From Acidisphaera sp035272265 (GTDB taxonomy: Bacteria > Pseudomonadota > Alphaproteobacteria > Acetobacterales > Acetobacteraceae): a DNA stretch of 24,503 nucleotides. Below, piece after piece: positions 15,773 to 22,256 of the stretch. The stretch is from NCBI GenBank assembly GCA_035272265.1, contig DATEQV010000299.1, positions 1-24,503 of the forward strand, in the 5' to 3' direction. The notes under the pieces were generated by a model. The model saw only the letters and a list, made by a program, of their open reading frames with translations, did no database searches and was not told where the DNA came from. The first letter of the stretch is position 1, and every line of letters starts with the position of its first letter. The translations under genes and the position numbers were made by a program.

Positions 15773-16975
15773 TCACGGAGAGTCCTGGATCGCGCTCTTC
15801 CACGCCTTGGCCCACCCGTCGATCTTCGGCGCGTCGTCATAGACCGCGTCGACGTCTTCCAGCCCCGACGCCAGCGCCTCGACGACCTTCGAGGGCTGCG
15901 TGTACCGGACGACCGTCGACCCCTTCTCGAACAGCGAGGCGCCGCCGGTTTTCGAGTCGTCGGTGATCGGCTTGCCGAGCGGCACGAGCTGTTTCACCCA
16001 GGTCTTGTAAGCCGACGGGCCGAGGGTCCTCGTCTTCAGCGCGTTGAGTGCGGTCTGCGACACGACCGAGGCCTGCAGGACGGCATTGTAGGTGCGCAGC
16101 ACCGACTCGGCCTCCTTGCTGAGACCCTTCTTTCCGGCATTCTTCTTCTCGAATGTCTTGAGGCTGTGGGCGTAGCCCGCGACGGCGGCCTGCACGCCCG
16201 ACATGGCGTCCTTCAGCTCGTCGACCTTGCCGGCGAACTCGTCGGCGGCGTTCTCGGCGTCGGCCTGCGCCCGTTTCTTGGTAACGTCGATCACCGCGTT
16301 GAGCGCGGACCGCTGCTTGTCCAGGTCATCGTGGATGGCGGCGATCTCTTTCTCGATCTGGTCGTTCTTGATCGCGTCCTTGATCACGTCCGTCCCGGCG
16401 ATCAGATGAAGGTCGCCGACCACCAGCATCATCTGCGTGATCTGGTTGACGAAGTCCCAGATGTGCTCGAGCACGTCGCCGTGTTCGTCCAGGAAACTCG
16501 GGTCGTCCTTTTTCGGTTCGGCGACGGTGTCGGGTGAATCGGCGACCTGCTGCGCGGCTGCGTCATACCGTTTGGCGGCGGCTTCGGCGTCGTTGTAGAT
16601 GTGCTTGAGGTAGGTGACGCGTGCATCGATCTCCCGCAGGTTGCCGGCGAGGATCTCCTTTTCGTCGGCACTGAGCGCCGGGCCGGACTTCGCCAGGACC
16701 TTCGCACCCCCGGCCGCGTCGTCGAGCTTCCACCCGGTGACCGCGACGTCGATCAGGCCCGACATCGCCGCGCGCGCCTGCTTCGCGGCGGTGTGCGCCG
16801 AGTTCGTGAAGTCGCTCGCCAGCTGCGACAGATCGATCGACTTCAGATCGACCTTCGACGGGTCGATGCGGTCGAGATCGGCCTCGATATCCGCGTCGGG
16901 TGCGGTGAACACTGACGTATCGATGTTGAGCGTGCTCTTCACCCAGTCGTGGTGCTTCTGCGTCAACGTCACCAT
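15773..16975 (-). CDS. Uncharacterised helical (coiled-coil) protein
   Basis: This encodes 400 aa. The start at 16975 is well supported by AAGGAG six bases upstream (complement of 16982-16987). I do not recognise the family. The sequence is predominantly helical and charged: Ala/Lys/Asp/Glu-rich heptad-like stretches run over about residues 55-140 and 205-290. A short more hydrophobic stretch ('FVNQITQMMLVVGDLHLIAG') lies near 178-197. There is no signal peptide and no clear transmembrane helix. A Lys/Gly-rich kink ('KKNAGKKGLSKEAE') precedes the last helical third, which ends in a Trp-containing tail ('GWAKAWKSAIQDSP'). It follows the split gene at 17010-18154 by 34 bp on the same strand, suggesting one operon. 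A secreted-effector, toxin-associated or structural role is possible, but nothing in the sequence shows it. Confidence 0.7.
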   Translation of the reverse strand: MVTLTQKHHDWVKSTLNIDTSVFTAPDADIEADLDRIDPSKVDLKSIDLSQLASDFTNSAHTAAKQARAAMSGLIDVAVTGWKLDDAAGGAKVLAKSGPALSADEKEILAGNLREIDARVTYLKHIYNDAEAAAKRYDAAAQQVADSPDTVAEPKKDDPSFLDEHGDVLEHIWDFVNQITQMMLVVGDLHLIAGTDVIKDAIKNDQIEKEIAAIHDDLDKQRSALNAVIDVTKKRAQADAENAADEFAGKVDELKDAMSGVQAAVAGYAHSLKTFEKKNAGKKGLSKEAESVLRTYNAVLQASVVSQTALNALKTRTLGPSAYKTWVKQLVPLGKPITDDSKTGGASLFEKGSTVVRYTQPSKVVEALASGLEDVDAVYDDAPKIDGWAKAWKSAIQDSP

Positions 16976-17009
16976 GGGAAACTCCTTGCGCTGCGTGGGT
17001 CCGGTGCGC

Positions 17010-17618
17010 TCAGGCCAACGTCTTCGACAGCACGGACAAGGTGGCCGAGAGTGTCTTCTGGATCGCCATCGGCACGAACGGGTTGGCGTCGAGGGCGGCC
17101 ACCGACGGATCGCCGTCGATGTAGTCCTGGTATCGTTGCAGGGTCTGCCTTGCCTCGTGTACCAGCACGGCGTGATCGTTCGCATCAGTCGCCTTCGTCG
17201 CATTGTCGAGGGCATCGGCAAGTTGCTCGCCGAGCAAATTGAGCACTGACTCGGCCAACGAGGCGAACCCGGCCTCGACGTCCGATGCCTTCGGATGGCC
17301 GTCGAACGACGATGCAAGCTCCTTCTGCAGCGCCCCGATGTCGCTCTCGACCTTCCTGCGGGTCGCGAGCCACGCGCTGCGCGCCCTCTCGAATACGGCG
17401 GCTTTCGCTGGATCGAGGCGGAACGTCCCCTGGGGCGTTCCCTGGGGCTCGGGCTGCGTTCCCGCAGCGTCGAGCGCCTTGCGCAGCTCGCCGATCAGCT
17501 CCGTCGCACGGGCGACGTCGCCCGACTTGATCAACTCCTGCGCCTGCACCGCCATCCCCTTCAGCGAAGCCTGGGTTTCCGGCTCGGCCTGCCCGAGACG
17601 CTTGACGAGATCGGTCAG
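17010..17618 (-). CDS. Uncharacterised helical protein; probably the 3' half of a frameshifted gene with 17615-18154
   Basis: This frame encodes about 200 residues but has no good start codon. The stop of the upstream frame (17615-17617) overlaps a CTG at 17618 in this frame. The first ATG (17555) has its purine run directly abutting it and would remove a clear helix ('LTDLVKRLGQAEPETQASL'). Coding character (helical, with 'AQELIKSGDVARATELIGELRKAL', 'AWLATRRKVESDIGALQKEL' and 'LDANPFVPMAIQKTLSATL') begins exactly where the other frame ends. The simplest reading is one roughly 380 aa protein interrupted by loss of one base within the Pro-rich linker. A sequencing error, a real mutation, ribosomal -1 slippage or CTG-initiated coupling are all open. 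The family is not recognised. Confidence 0.6.
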   Translation of the reverse strand: MTDLVKRLGQAEPETQASLKGMAVQAQELIKSGDVARATELIGELRKALDAAGTQPEPQGTPQGTFRLDPAKAAVFERARSAWLATRRKVESDIGALQKELASSFDGHPKASDVEAGFASLAESVLNLLGEQLADALDNATKATDANDHAVLVHEARQTLQRYQDYIDGDPSVAALDANPFVPMAIQKTLSATLSVLSKTLA

Positions 17619-18154
17619 GGCCCGGGCGCAGGGGGCGTTTCCTGCCGGGGCGCGCCGGACGCCGGCGGGGTCGCGCCCGGTTCGGCGGCGGACGGCTGAA
17701 CAGGGGCGGCAGCTTGCGGCTGAGCCGCACCATTTCCGTGCGTCCCCGGCGACGTCGATGCTGCCGCCTGCTCCTCGTCTGCCTCCTCCTCGGCGACGGA
17801 CCCGTCCTCGAGCATGACCTTCACCTTGGTGAAGCCGGTGCCCTTGAGCGACTTGACCAGCCGCTTGCCGATCCCCGACGCCGCCTTGTTGAGCTGCAGC
17901 TGGACCAGCGCGGCATCCAGGTCGGTGTCGACGAACACCGAGCCCCACCGCGTGTTGGTTGCACCGGGAAACTGTTTCTCGAGCTCCTTCAACACCGCCT
18001 TCGGTGCCTTGACCCGGTCGAGCAGGATCAGTCCGGGCTGGCTCTTCTTGCCGTCGCCCATGCCGACCGCGCAGTTGACCGGCTCCTTCTTGGACTTCAT
18101 GAGCAGCTTCTTCAGCTCGCCCTTGTCCATGGCAGACGCGAGTTCCTGAGCCAT
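17615..18154 (-). CDS. Uncharacterised protein with Pro/Ala-rich C-terminus; probably the 5' half of a frameshifted gene
   Basis: This frame encodes 179 aa from an ATG at 18154 with a strong GGAGG five bases upstream (complement 18160-18164). Residues 1-115 form a compact mixed domain. It starts 'MDKGELKKLLMKSKKEPVNCAVGMGDG' and contains 'LILLDRVKAPKAVLKELEKQF', 'VFVDTDLDAALVQLQLNKA' and 'GTGFTKVKVMLEDGS'. An acidic run ('EEEADEEQ') and an Ala/Pro/Gln-rich linker (about 130-179) follow, and the frame stops abruptly in 'PPAPGP'. Linkers of this type normally join two folded domains, and the -1 frame resumes with a helical domain at that point. No signal peptide is seen. The function is unknown. 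Confidence 0.65.
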   Translation of the reverse strand: MAQELASAMDKGELKKLLMKSKKEPVNCAVGMGDGKKSQPGLILLDRVKAPKAVLKELEKQFPGATNTRWGSVFVDTDLDAALVQLQLNKAASGIGKRLVKSLKGTGFTKVKVMLEDGSVAEEEADEEQAAASTSPGTHGNGAAQPQAAAPVQPSAAEPGATPPASGAPRQETPPAPGP

Positions 18155-18448
18155 GCAAGCCTCCCATCGGCACTGTCGGCACGGCGTGAGGATCGGACCC
18201 GATGAGCCGGTTTGACCGGACGTCCGTTACGGGCGCGATCAAAAGGCACGTCGCGACGCGATCGGGCGACGCTCGTAGGTCGGGGCAATCACGTTTCCTA
18301 TGAAGCGTATCACAGGCCCGGCGGATGGCACAGATCTTGCCGTCCCCCATAACGTTTCCGGGTCGGTGGCATCCGCGTGGGCTCCGGCGCGTTACCCCTG
18401 CGTCCGGCCATGCTGCGGCCGGGAATGGCGATCAGGGGAGCCACGGCG
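18155..18448. promoter_or_regulatory. Divergent intergenic region with an ACGTTTCC direct repeat
   Basis: This 294 bp spacer separates the unknown minus-strand operon from the CsbD-like gene and must hold promoters for both. ACGTTTCC occurs twice in the same orientation (18291-18298 and 18352-18359, 61 bp apart). On the minus strand it reads GGAAACGT, which slightly resembles the GGAAC -35 of alphaproteobacterial EcfG stress promoters, but no matching -10 (CGTT) sits at the right distance. Nothing else is recognisable. Confidence 0.3.
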
Positions 18449-18700
18449 ATGGACACGAATGAACTCAAGGGGGCGGAGCGCGAACTCGGCGGCGCGGCGC
18501 AGGAAGGCCTCGGCAACATCCTCGGCACGCCCGAGGACCAGGTTGCCGGCCGGATCAAGCAGGCGGCCGGCCAAGCCCAGCGCGCCTACGGCGCCGCCGT
18601 CGATGAGGTCGCCGACTATGTGCAGAACCAGCCGCTGACAGCACTGCTGATCGCCGGCGGCATCGGGTTCCTGCTCGGAGCGCTGATCGTCCGGCGCTGA
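18449..18700 (+). CDS. CsbD/YqjD-like small stress protein with C-terminal membrane anchor
   Basis: This encodes 83 aa from the ATG at 18449, preceded by AGGGGAG eight bases upstream; a longer frame from 18377 lacks such a site and family similarity. The N-terminal half is Gly/Ala/Glu-rich and helical ('NELKGAERELGGAAQEGLGNILG'-like), typical of CsbD proteins. 'PEDQVAGRIKQAAGQAQRAYG' follows, and the C-terminus is one glycine-zipper transmembrane helix ('ALLIAGGIGFLLGALIVRR', about 65-83) as in ElaB/YqjD proteins. Relatives are often induced by general stress or stationary phase; ElaB/YqjD anchor ribosomes at the inner membrane. Which of these applies cannot be decided. Confidence 0.8.
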   Translation: MDTNELKGAERELGGAAQEGLGNILGTPEDQVAGRIKQAAGQAQRAYGAAVDEVADYVQNQPLTALLIAGGIGFLLGALIVRR

Positions 18701-18722
18701 ACCGTATCGCCGCCAACGGTGT

Positions 18723-18752
18723 CGTCATGCCGGGGAATCGCCCGGCATGACG
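18723..18752. terminator. Bidirectional hairpin between the CsbD-like gene and dnaJ
   Basis: A perfect 12 bp inverted repeat (18723-18734 CGTCATGCCGGG with 18741-18752) closes on a 6-base loop (GAATCG). It lies 22 bp after the CsbD-like stop and 19 bp after the dnaJ stop, exactly between convergent genes. There is no T-tract on either strand. Confidence 0.65.
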
Positions 18753-18771
18753 AGCCGGGGTGCCGGCTGCA

Positions 18772-19911
18772 TCAGTCGCTCCGAGTCGCGCCCTCGAAGA
18801 ACTCGCGCACCTTGGCGAAGAAGCCCTCGTTCTCCGGATGCCCGGCAGCGTGGCCGGTCATCTCTGCCTCGAACTGCTCCAGCAGCTCGCGCTGCTTGGC
18901 CGTCAGCTTGGTCGGCGTCTCGACGGACACCTGGATGTACATGTCGCCGCGCACCGCGCTGCGTAGCACGGAAAAGCCCTTGCCGCGCAGGCGGAACTGA
19001 TCGCCCGTCTGCGTGCCCGGCGGGATCTTCACCTTCGCCTTGCTGCCGTCGATCACCGGCACCTCGATCTCGGCACCCAGCGCGGCCTGCGTGATCCGCA
19101 GCGGCACGCGCATGAACACGTTCGCTTGGTCGCGCTGGAAGATCGCGTGCGGGCGGATCGAGACATGCACGTACAGGTCGCCCGGCGGCGCGCCTTGCGG
19201 CCCGGCCTCGCCCTCGCCCGCCAGCCGGATGCGCGTGCCGTCCTCCACGCCCGGCGGGATCGTCACCTGCAGGCTGCGCTCGCTCTGCACCGTGCCGCTG
19301 CCGTGGCAGATCTTGCACGGATTGCGGATCACGCGGCCCTGGCCGCCGCAGGTCGGACACGTGCGCTCGACCAGGAAGAAGCCCTGCTGCGAACGGATCT
19401 TGCCGGCGCCCTTGCAGGTCGGGCACGCGTCGGCGGCGCGCTGCTTGTCGGCCGACCCGGTCCCCTCGCACACCGCGCACGCGACGCGGGTCGGGACGCG
19501 CAGCTGGGCCTTCGTGCCGGCGAACGCGTCGGTCAGGTCGATCTCGACGGCCTGACGGATGTCCGCTCCCGTGCGTGGGCGTCCGCCGCCCCGGCGGCCC
19601 ATGAAGTCGCCGAACATCTGATCGAAGATGTCGCCCAGTCCGCCGGCGCCGAAGTCGAAGCCGCCGGCGCCGCCCGGGCCGCCCTGCTCGAACGCGGCGT
19701 GCCCGAAACGGTCGTACGCGGCGCGCTTCTGCTCGTCCTTCAGGACGTCGTAGGCCTCGTTGACCTCCTTGAACTTCGCCTCGGCCTTCTTGTCGCCGGG
19801 GTTGCGGTCCGGGTGGTGCTGCATCGCCGCCTTGCGATAGGCCTTCTTGAGGTCCTCCGCGCTGGCGTCCCGCGCCACACCCAACGTCGCGTAATAGTCC
19901 TGCTTCGACAT
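18772..19911 (-). CDS. dnaJ: Chaperone protein DnaJ
   Basis: This encodes 379 aa, the full class I J-protein length. It is the co-chaperone that delivers unfolded clients to DnaK and stimulates its ATPase. The J domain is at residues 4-69 with HPD at 33-35, then a Gly/Phe region at about 75-110. Four zinc-finger repeats follow (CAVCEGTG, CPTCKGAG, CPTCGGQG, CKICHGSG), all complete with two Cys pairs per zinc. The C-terminal substrate-binding domain contains 'TIPPGVEDGTRIRLAGEGE' and 'KIPPGTQTGDQFRLRGKG'. It is the last gene of the chaperone block, 109 bp after dnaK across a folded spacer. Confidence 0.98.
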   Translation of the reverse strand: MSKQDYYATLGVARDASAEDLKKAYRKAAMQHHPDRNPGDKKAEAKFKEVNEAYDVLKDEQKRAAYDRFGHAAFEQGGPGGAGGFDFGAGGLGDIFDQMFGDFMGRRGGGRPRTGADIRQAVEIDLTDAFAGTKAQLRVPTRVACAVCEGTGSADKQRAADACPTCKGAGKIRSQQGFFLVERTCPTCGGQGRVIRNPCKICHGSGTVQSERSLQVTIPPGVEDGTRIRLAGEGEAGPQGAPPGDLYVHVSIRPHAIFQRDQANVFMRVPLRITQAALGAEIEVPVIDGSKAKVKIPPGTQTGDQFRLRGKGFSVLRSAVRGDMYIQVSVETPTKLTAKQRELLEQFEAEMTGHAAGHPENEGFFAKVREFFEGATRSD

Positions 19912-19945
19912 CCGTCAGCCCTTCGCGGCGCTGCCACCAGAACGA

Positions 19946-19997
19946 GCTTGCGCCCGCCTGCCTGCGGAGCGGAGTCCGCAGATCGACGGGCGCAAGC
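19946..19997 (-). repeat. Nested inverted repeat in the dnaK-dnaJ spacer
   Basis: The outer arms GCTTGCGCCCG (19946-19956) and CGGGCGCAAGC (19987-19997) are perfect over 11 bp. Inside, a symmetric 5/5-base internal loop encloses a second perfect 7 bp stem, CTGCGGA / TCCGCAG (19962-19968 with 19975-19981), with a 6-base loop. As RNA this would be one long, two-storey hairpin in the dnaK-dnaJ message. Possible roles are an mRNA processing or stability element that sets the DnaK:DnaJ ratio, or partial termination. No T-tract follows it. Confidence 0.65.
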
Positions 19998-20020
19998 CGC
20001 GTGCCAAGGTCAGCCCGCTA

Positions 20021-21952
20021 TCAAGCGGACCGCTTCTTCTTCTCGTCGACTTCCTCGAACTCGGCGTCGACGACCTTGTCGTCATGCGCCGGGCCCGCAT
20101 GCGGCGGCTCGCCGCCCGGACCCGCACCGTGCGCTGCCGTCTGTTCGGCCTGCTGGCGATACATCGCCTCGCCGATCTTCATCGCCGCCTGGCTCAGCCG
20201 CTCGGTCGCCGACTTCAGCGCCTCGATGTCGGTGCCCTCCATCGCGCTGCGCGCCGCGGCGATCGCCGCCTCGGCCTCGCCGTTGTCCTGGGCCGAGACC
20301 TTGCCCTCGTGCTCCTTCAGCGTGCGCTCGACCTGATGCGCCAGACCGTCCGCATGGTTCTTCGCCTCGATGAACTCGCGGCGCTTCTTGTCGGCTTCGG
20401 CGTTCGCCTCTGCCTCGCGCACCATGCGCTGGATGTCCTGCTCGTTCAGGCCGCCCGAGGCCTGGATGCGGATCTGCTGCTCCTTGCCGGTCGCCTTGTC
20501 CTTCGCCTGCACCGAGACGATGCCGTTGGCGTCGATGTCGAACGTCACCTCGATCTGCGGCACGCCGCGCGGCGCCGGCGGGATGCCGACCAGGTCGAAC
20601 TGGCCGAGCGCCTTGTTGTCGGCCGCCATCTCGCGCTCGCCCTGGTAGACCTTGATCGTCACCGCCGTCTGGTTGTCGTCGGCGGTCGAGAAGATCTGGC
20701 TCTTCTTGGTCGGGATCGTGGTGTTGCGCTCGATCAGCCGGGTGAACACGCCGCCCAGCGTCTCGATGCCGAGCGACAGCGGCGTCACGTCCAGCAGCAG
20801 CACGTCCTTGACGTCGCCGCGCAGCACCGCGCCCTGAATGGCCGCACCCACGGCCACCACTTCGTCAGGGTTCACGTTTCTCGCGGGGTCCTTGCCGAAG
20901 AACTGCTTCACCGTCTCGATGACCTTCGGCATGCGCGTCATGCCGCCGACCAGGATCACCTCGCCGATCTCGCCCGCGGTCACGCCGGCATCCTTCAGCG
21001 CCGCCCGGCACGGCTCGAGCGTGCGCTCGATCAGGTCGGCGACCAGGCTCTCCAGCTTCGCCCGCGTCAGCTTCATCACCAGATGCTTCGGCCCGGTGGC
21101 GTCGGCGGTGATGAACGGCAGGTTGACCTCGGTCTCCTTGGACGACGACAGCTCGATCTTCGCCTTCTCGGCGGCTTCCTTCAGCCGCTGCAGGGCCAGC
21201 TTGTCGGTGCGCAGGTCGATGCCCTGCTCGCGCTTGAACTCGCTGGCGAGGTAGTCGATCACGCGAACGTCGAAGTCCTCGCCGCCGAGGAACGTGTCGC
21301 CGTTGGTGCTCTTCACCTCGAAAACGCCGTCGCCGATCTCGAGCACCGAGATGTCGAACGTGCCGCCGCCGAGGTCATACACGGCGATCGTGCCGCCGGT
21401 CTTCTTGTCCATGCCGTAGGCGAGCGCTGCCGCCGTCGGCTCGTTGATGATGCGCAGGACTTCCAGGCCGGCGATGCGGCCGGCGTCCTTGGTCGCCTGG
21501 CGCTGGCTGTCGTTGAAGTAGGCCGGGACGGTGATGACCGCCTGCGTGACGGTCTGGCCGAGATAGGCCTCGGCGGTCTCCTTCATCTTGCCCAGCACGA
21601 AGGCCGAGATCTGGCTCGGCGAATACTTCTGGCCCCGGGCTTCCACCCAGGCGTCGCCGTTGTCGCCGCGCACGATGGTGTAGGGCACCATGCCCTTGTC
21701 CTTGGCCACGATGGGGTCGTCGTAGCGGCGGCCGATCAGGCGCTTGACGGCGAACAGCGTGTTCGTCGGGTTGGTCACCGCCTGCCGCTTGGCCGACTGG
21801 CCGACCAGGCGCTCGCCGTTGTCGGCGAAGGCGACCATGCTGGGCGTGGTGCGCGCGCCCTCGCTGTTCTCGATGACCCGAACGTCCTTGCCTTCCATGA
21901 TGGCAACGCAGGAGTTCGTGGTGCCGAGGTCGATGCCGATGACTTTACTCAA
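20021..21952 (-). CDS. dnaK: Chaperone protein DnaK (Hsp70), TTG start
   Basis: This encodes 643 aa. It is the ATP-dependent Hsp70 that binds exposed hydrophobic peptides and works with DnaJ and GrpE. The N-terminus after the start is 'SKVIGIDLGTTNSCVAIMEG', the universal Hsp70 phosphate-1 motif. 'YDLGGGTFDISVLEIGDG' (phosphate 2), 'EVILVGGMTRMPKV' (adenosine site) and the linker 'DVLLLDVTPLSLGIETLGG' follow, and the C-terminus 'DAEFEEVDEKKKRSA' is standard. The family start falls on TTG at 21952, with AAGGAG eight bases before it; the only upstream ATG (22000) would add an unrelated 16-residue extension. grpE is upstream across 304 bp, dnaJ is 109 bp downstream. Confidence 0.98.
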   Translation of the reverse strand: MSKVIGIDLGTTNSCVAIMEGKDVRVIENSEGARTTPSMVAFADNGERLVGQSAKRQAVTNPTNTLFAVKRLIGRRYDDPIVAKDKGMVPYTIVRGDNGDAWVEARGQKYSPSQISAFVLGKMKETAEAYLGQTVTQAVITVPAYFNDSQRQATKDAGRIAGLEVLRIINEPTAAALAYGMDKKTGGTIAVYDLGGGTFDISVLEIGDGVFEVKSTNGDTFLGGEDFDVRVIDYLASEFKREQGIDLRTDKLALQRLKEAAEKAKIELSSSKETEVNLPFITADATGPKHLVMKLTRAKLESLVADLIERTLEPCRAALKDAGVTAGEIGEVILVGGMTRMPKVIETVKQFFGKDPARNVNPDEVVAVGAAIQGAVLRGDVKDVLLLDVTPLSLGIETLGGVFTRLIERNTTIPTKKSQIFSTADDNQTAVTIKVYQGEREMAADNKALGQFDLVGIPPAPRGVPQIEVTFDIDANGIVSVQAKDKATGKEQQIRIQASGGLNEQDIQRMVREAEANAEADKKRREFIEAKNHADGLAHQVERTLKEHEGKVSAQDNGEAEAAIAAARSAMEGTDIEALKSATERLSQAAMKIGEAMYRQQAEQTAAHGAGPGGEPPHAGPAHDDKVVDAEFEEVDEKKKRSA

Positions 21953-21960
21953 GTCCGTCT

Positions 21961-21966
21961 CTCCTT
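21961..21966 (-). promoter_or_regulatory. Ribosome binding site deciding the dnaK TTG start
   Basis: On the minus strand AAGGAG stands eight bases before TTG at 21952 (sequence AAGGAG-agacggac-TTG). It is the only good Shine-Dalgarno in the region and supports TTG over the distant in-frame ATG at 22000. Confidence 0.75.
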
Positions 21967-22029
21967 TTGCAGCGGGTGCCTGCGGCCCGGAGCACCGCAC
22001 GCCACCCCCGGGGAATTTTCACCTAGCCG

Positions 22030-22058
22030 ATGTATGGACCGGGCCCCCGCCTAGCAAG
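22030..22058 (-). promoter_or_regulatory. Candidate sigma-32 (RpoH) promoter for dnaK
   Basis: Read on the minus strand, CTTG (22058-22055) is followed after 17 bases by CCATACAT (22037-22030). This resembles the heat-shock consensus (CTTG, about 17-18 bases, CYTATNT or CCCCATNT) imperfectly. A start about 7 bases further on would give a leader of roughly 70 bases to the dnaK TTG, ending in a good Shine-Dalgarno. No CIRCE element (TTAGCACTC-N9-GAGTGCTAA) is present, so dnaK here looks sigma-32-driven rather than directly HrcA-repressed, which is inference. Confidence 0.45.
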
Positions 22059-22121
22059 GGCTGACAACCCATTCATGCGGCCCGCGAGATCACACGAGAG
22101 GTGCGAAAGGGCGGTTACTGC

Positions 22122-22175
22122 CTAGGGTCCCGATTCCGAAGTTCGCGGAACTTCGGAATCAGAGTGGGACCCTGG
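22122..22175. repeat. Large palindrome 1 between grpE and dnaK
   Basis: Inner arms GATTCCGAAGTTC / GAACTTCGGAATC (22132-22144 with 22148-22160) are perfect over 13 bp around a GCG loop. Outer arms AGGGTCCC / GGGACCCT (22124-22131 with 22166-22173) add 8 bp, with a 5-base bulge (AGAGT) on one side only. The total is 21 paired bases. It shares the GAAGTTC...GAACTTC core with the neighbouring palindrome. It could be a transcription terminator for grpE, a processing site or a dispersed palindromic repeat. Confidence 0.7.
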
Positions 22176-22202
22176 AAATCAATGTCTTAGTGGCCTGCTT
22201 AT

Positions 22203-22230
22203 CCCAGAAGTTCGCCAGCGAACTTCTGGG
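22203..22230. repeat. Large palindrome 2, just after grpE
   Basis: Arms CCCAGAAGTTCGC (22203-22215) and GCGAACTTCTGGG (22218-22230) are perfect over 13 bases, separated by CA, so about 12 bp can pair around a 4-base loop. It is 26 bp past the grpE stop. The core AGAAGTTCGC / GCGAACTTCT repeats the core of palindrome 1, 27 bp away, implying a shared origin or a shared binding protein. No T-tract is present. Confidence 0.7.
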
Positions 22231-22256
22231 GCAGGACACCAGCCAAGTTCAAGGGC

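Noticed and set aside
17010..17555. Independent gene starting at the ATG at 17555
   Set aside because: Its purine run abuts the ATG with no spacing, and this start would discard a clearly helical segment encoded just upstream in the same frame.
17612..17630. Programmed -1 ribosomal frameshift site
   Set aside because: The junction does not fit an X-XXY-YYZ slippery heptamer and no clear downstream pseudoknot was found by eye; kept only as an open alternative.
20084..22054. 656-codon open frame opposite dnaK
   Set aside because: It mirrors the dnaK codon pattern on the other strand, has no family similarity and no ribosome site; long antisense frames are expected at this GC content.
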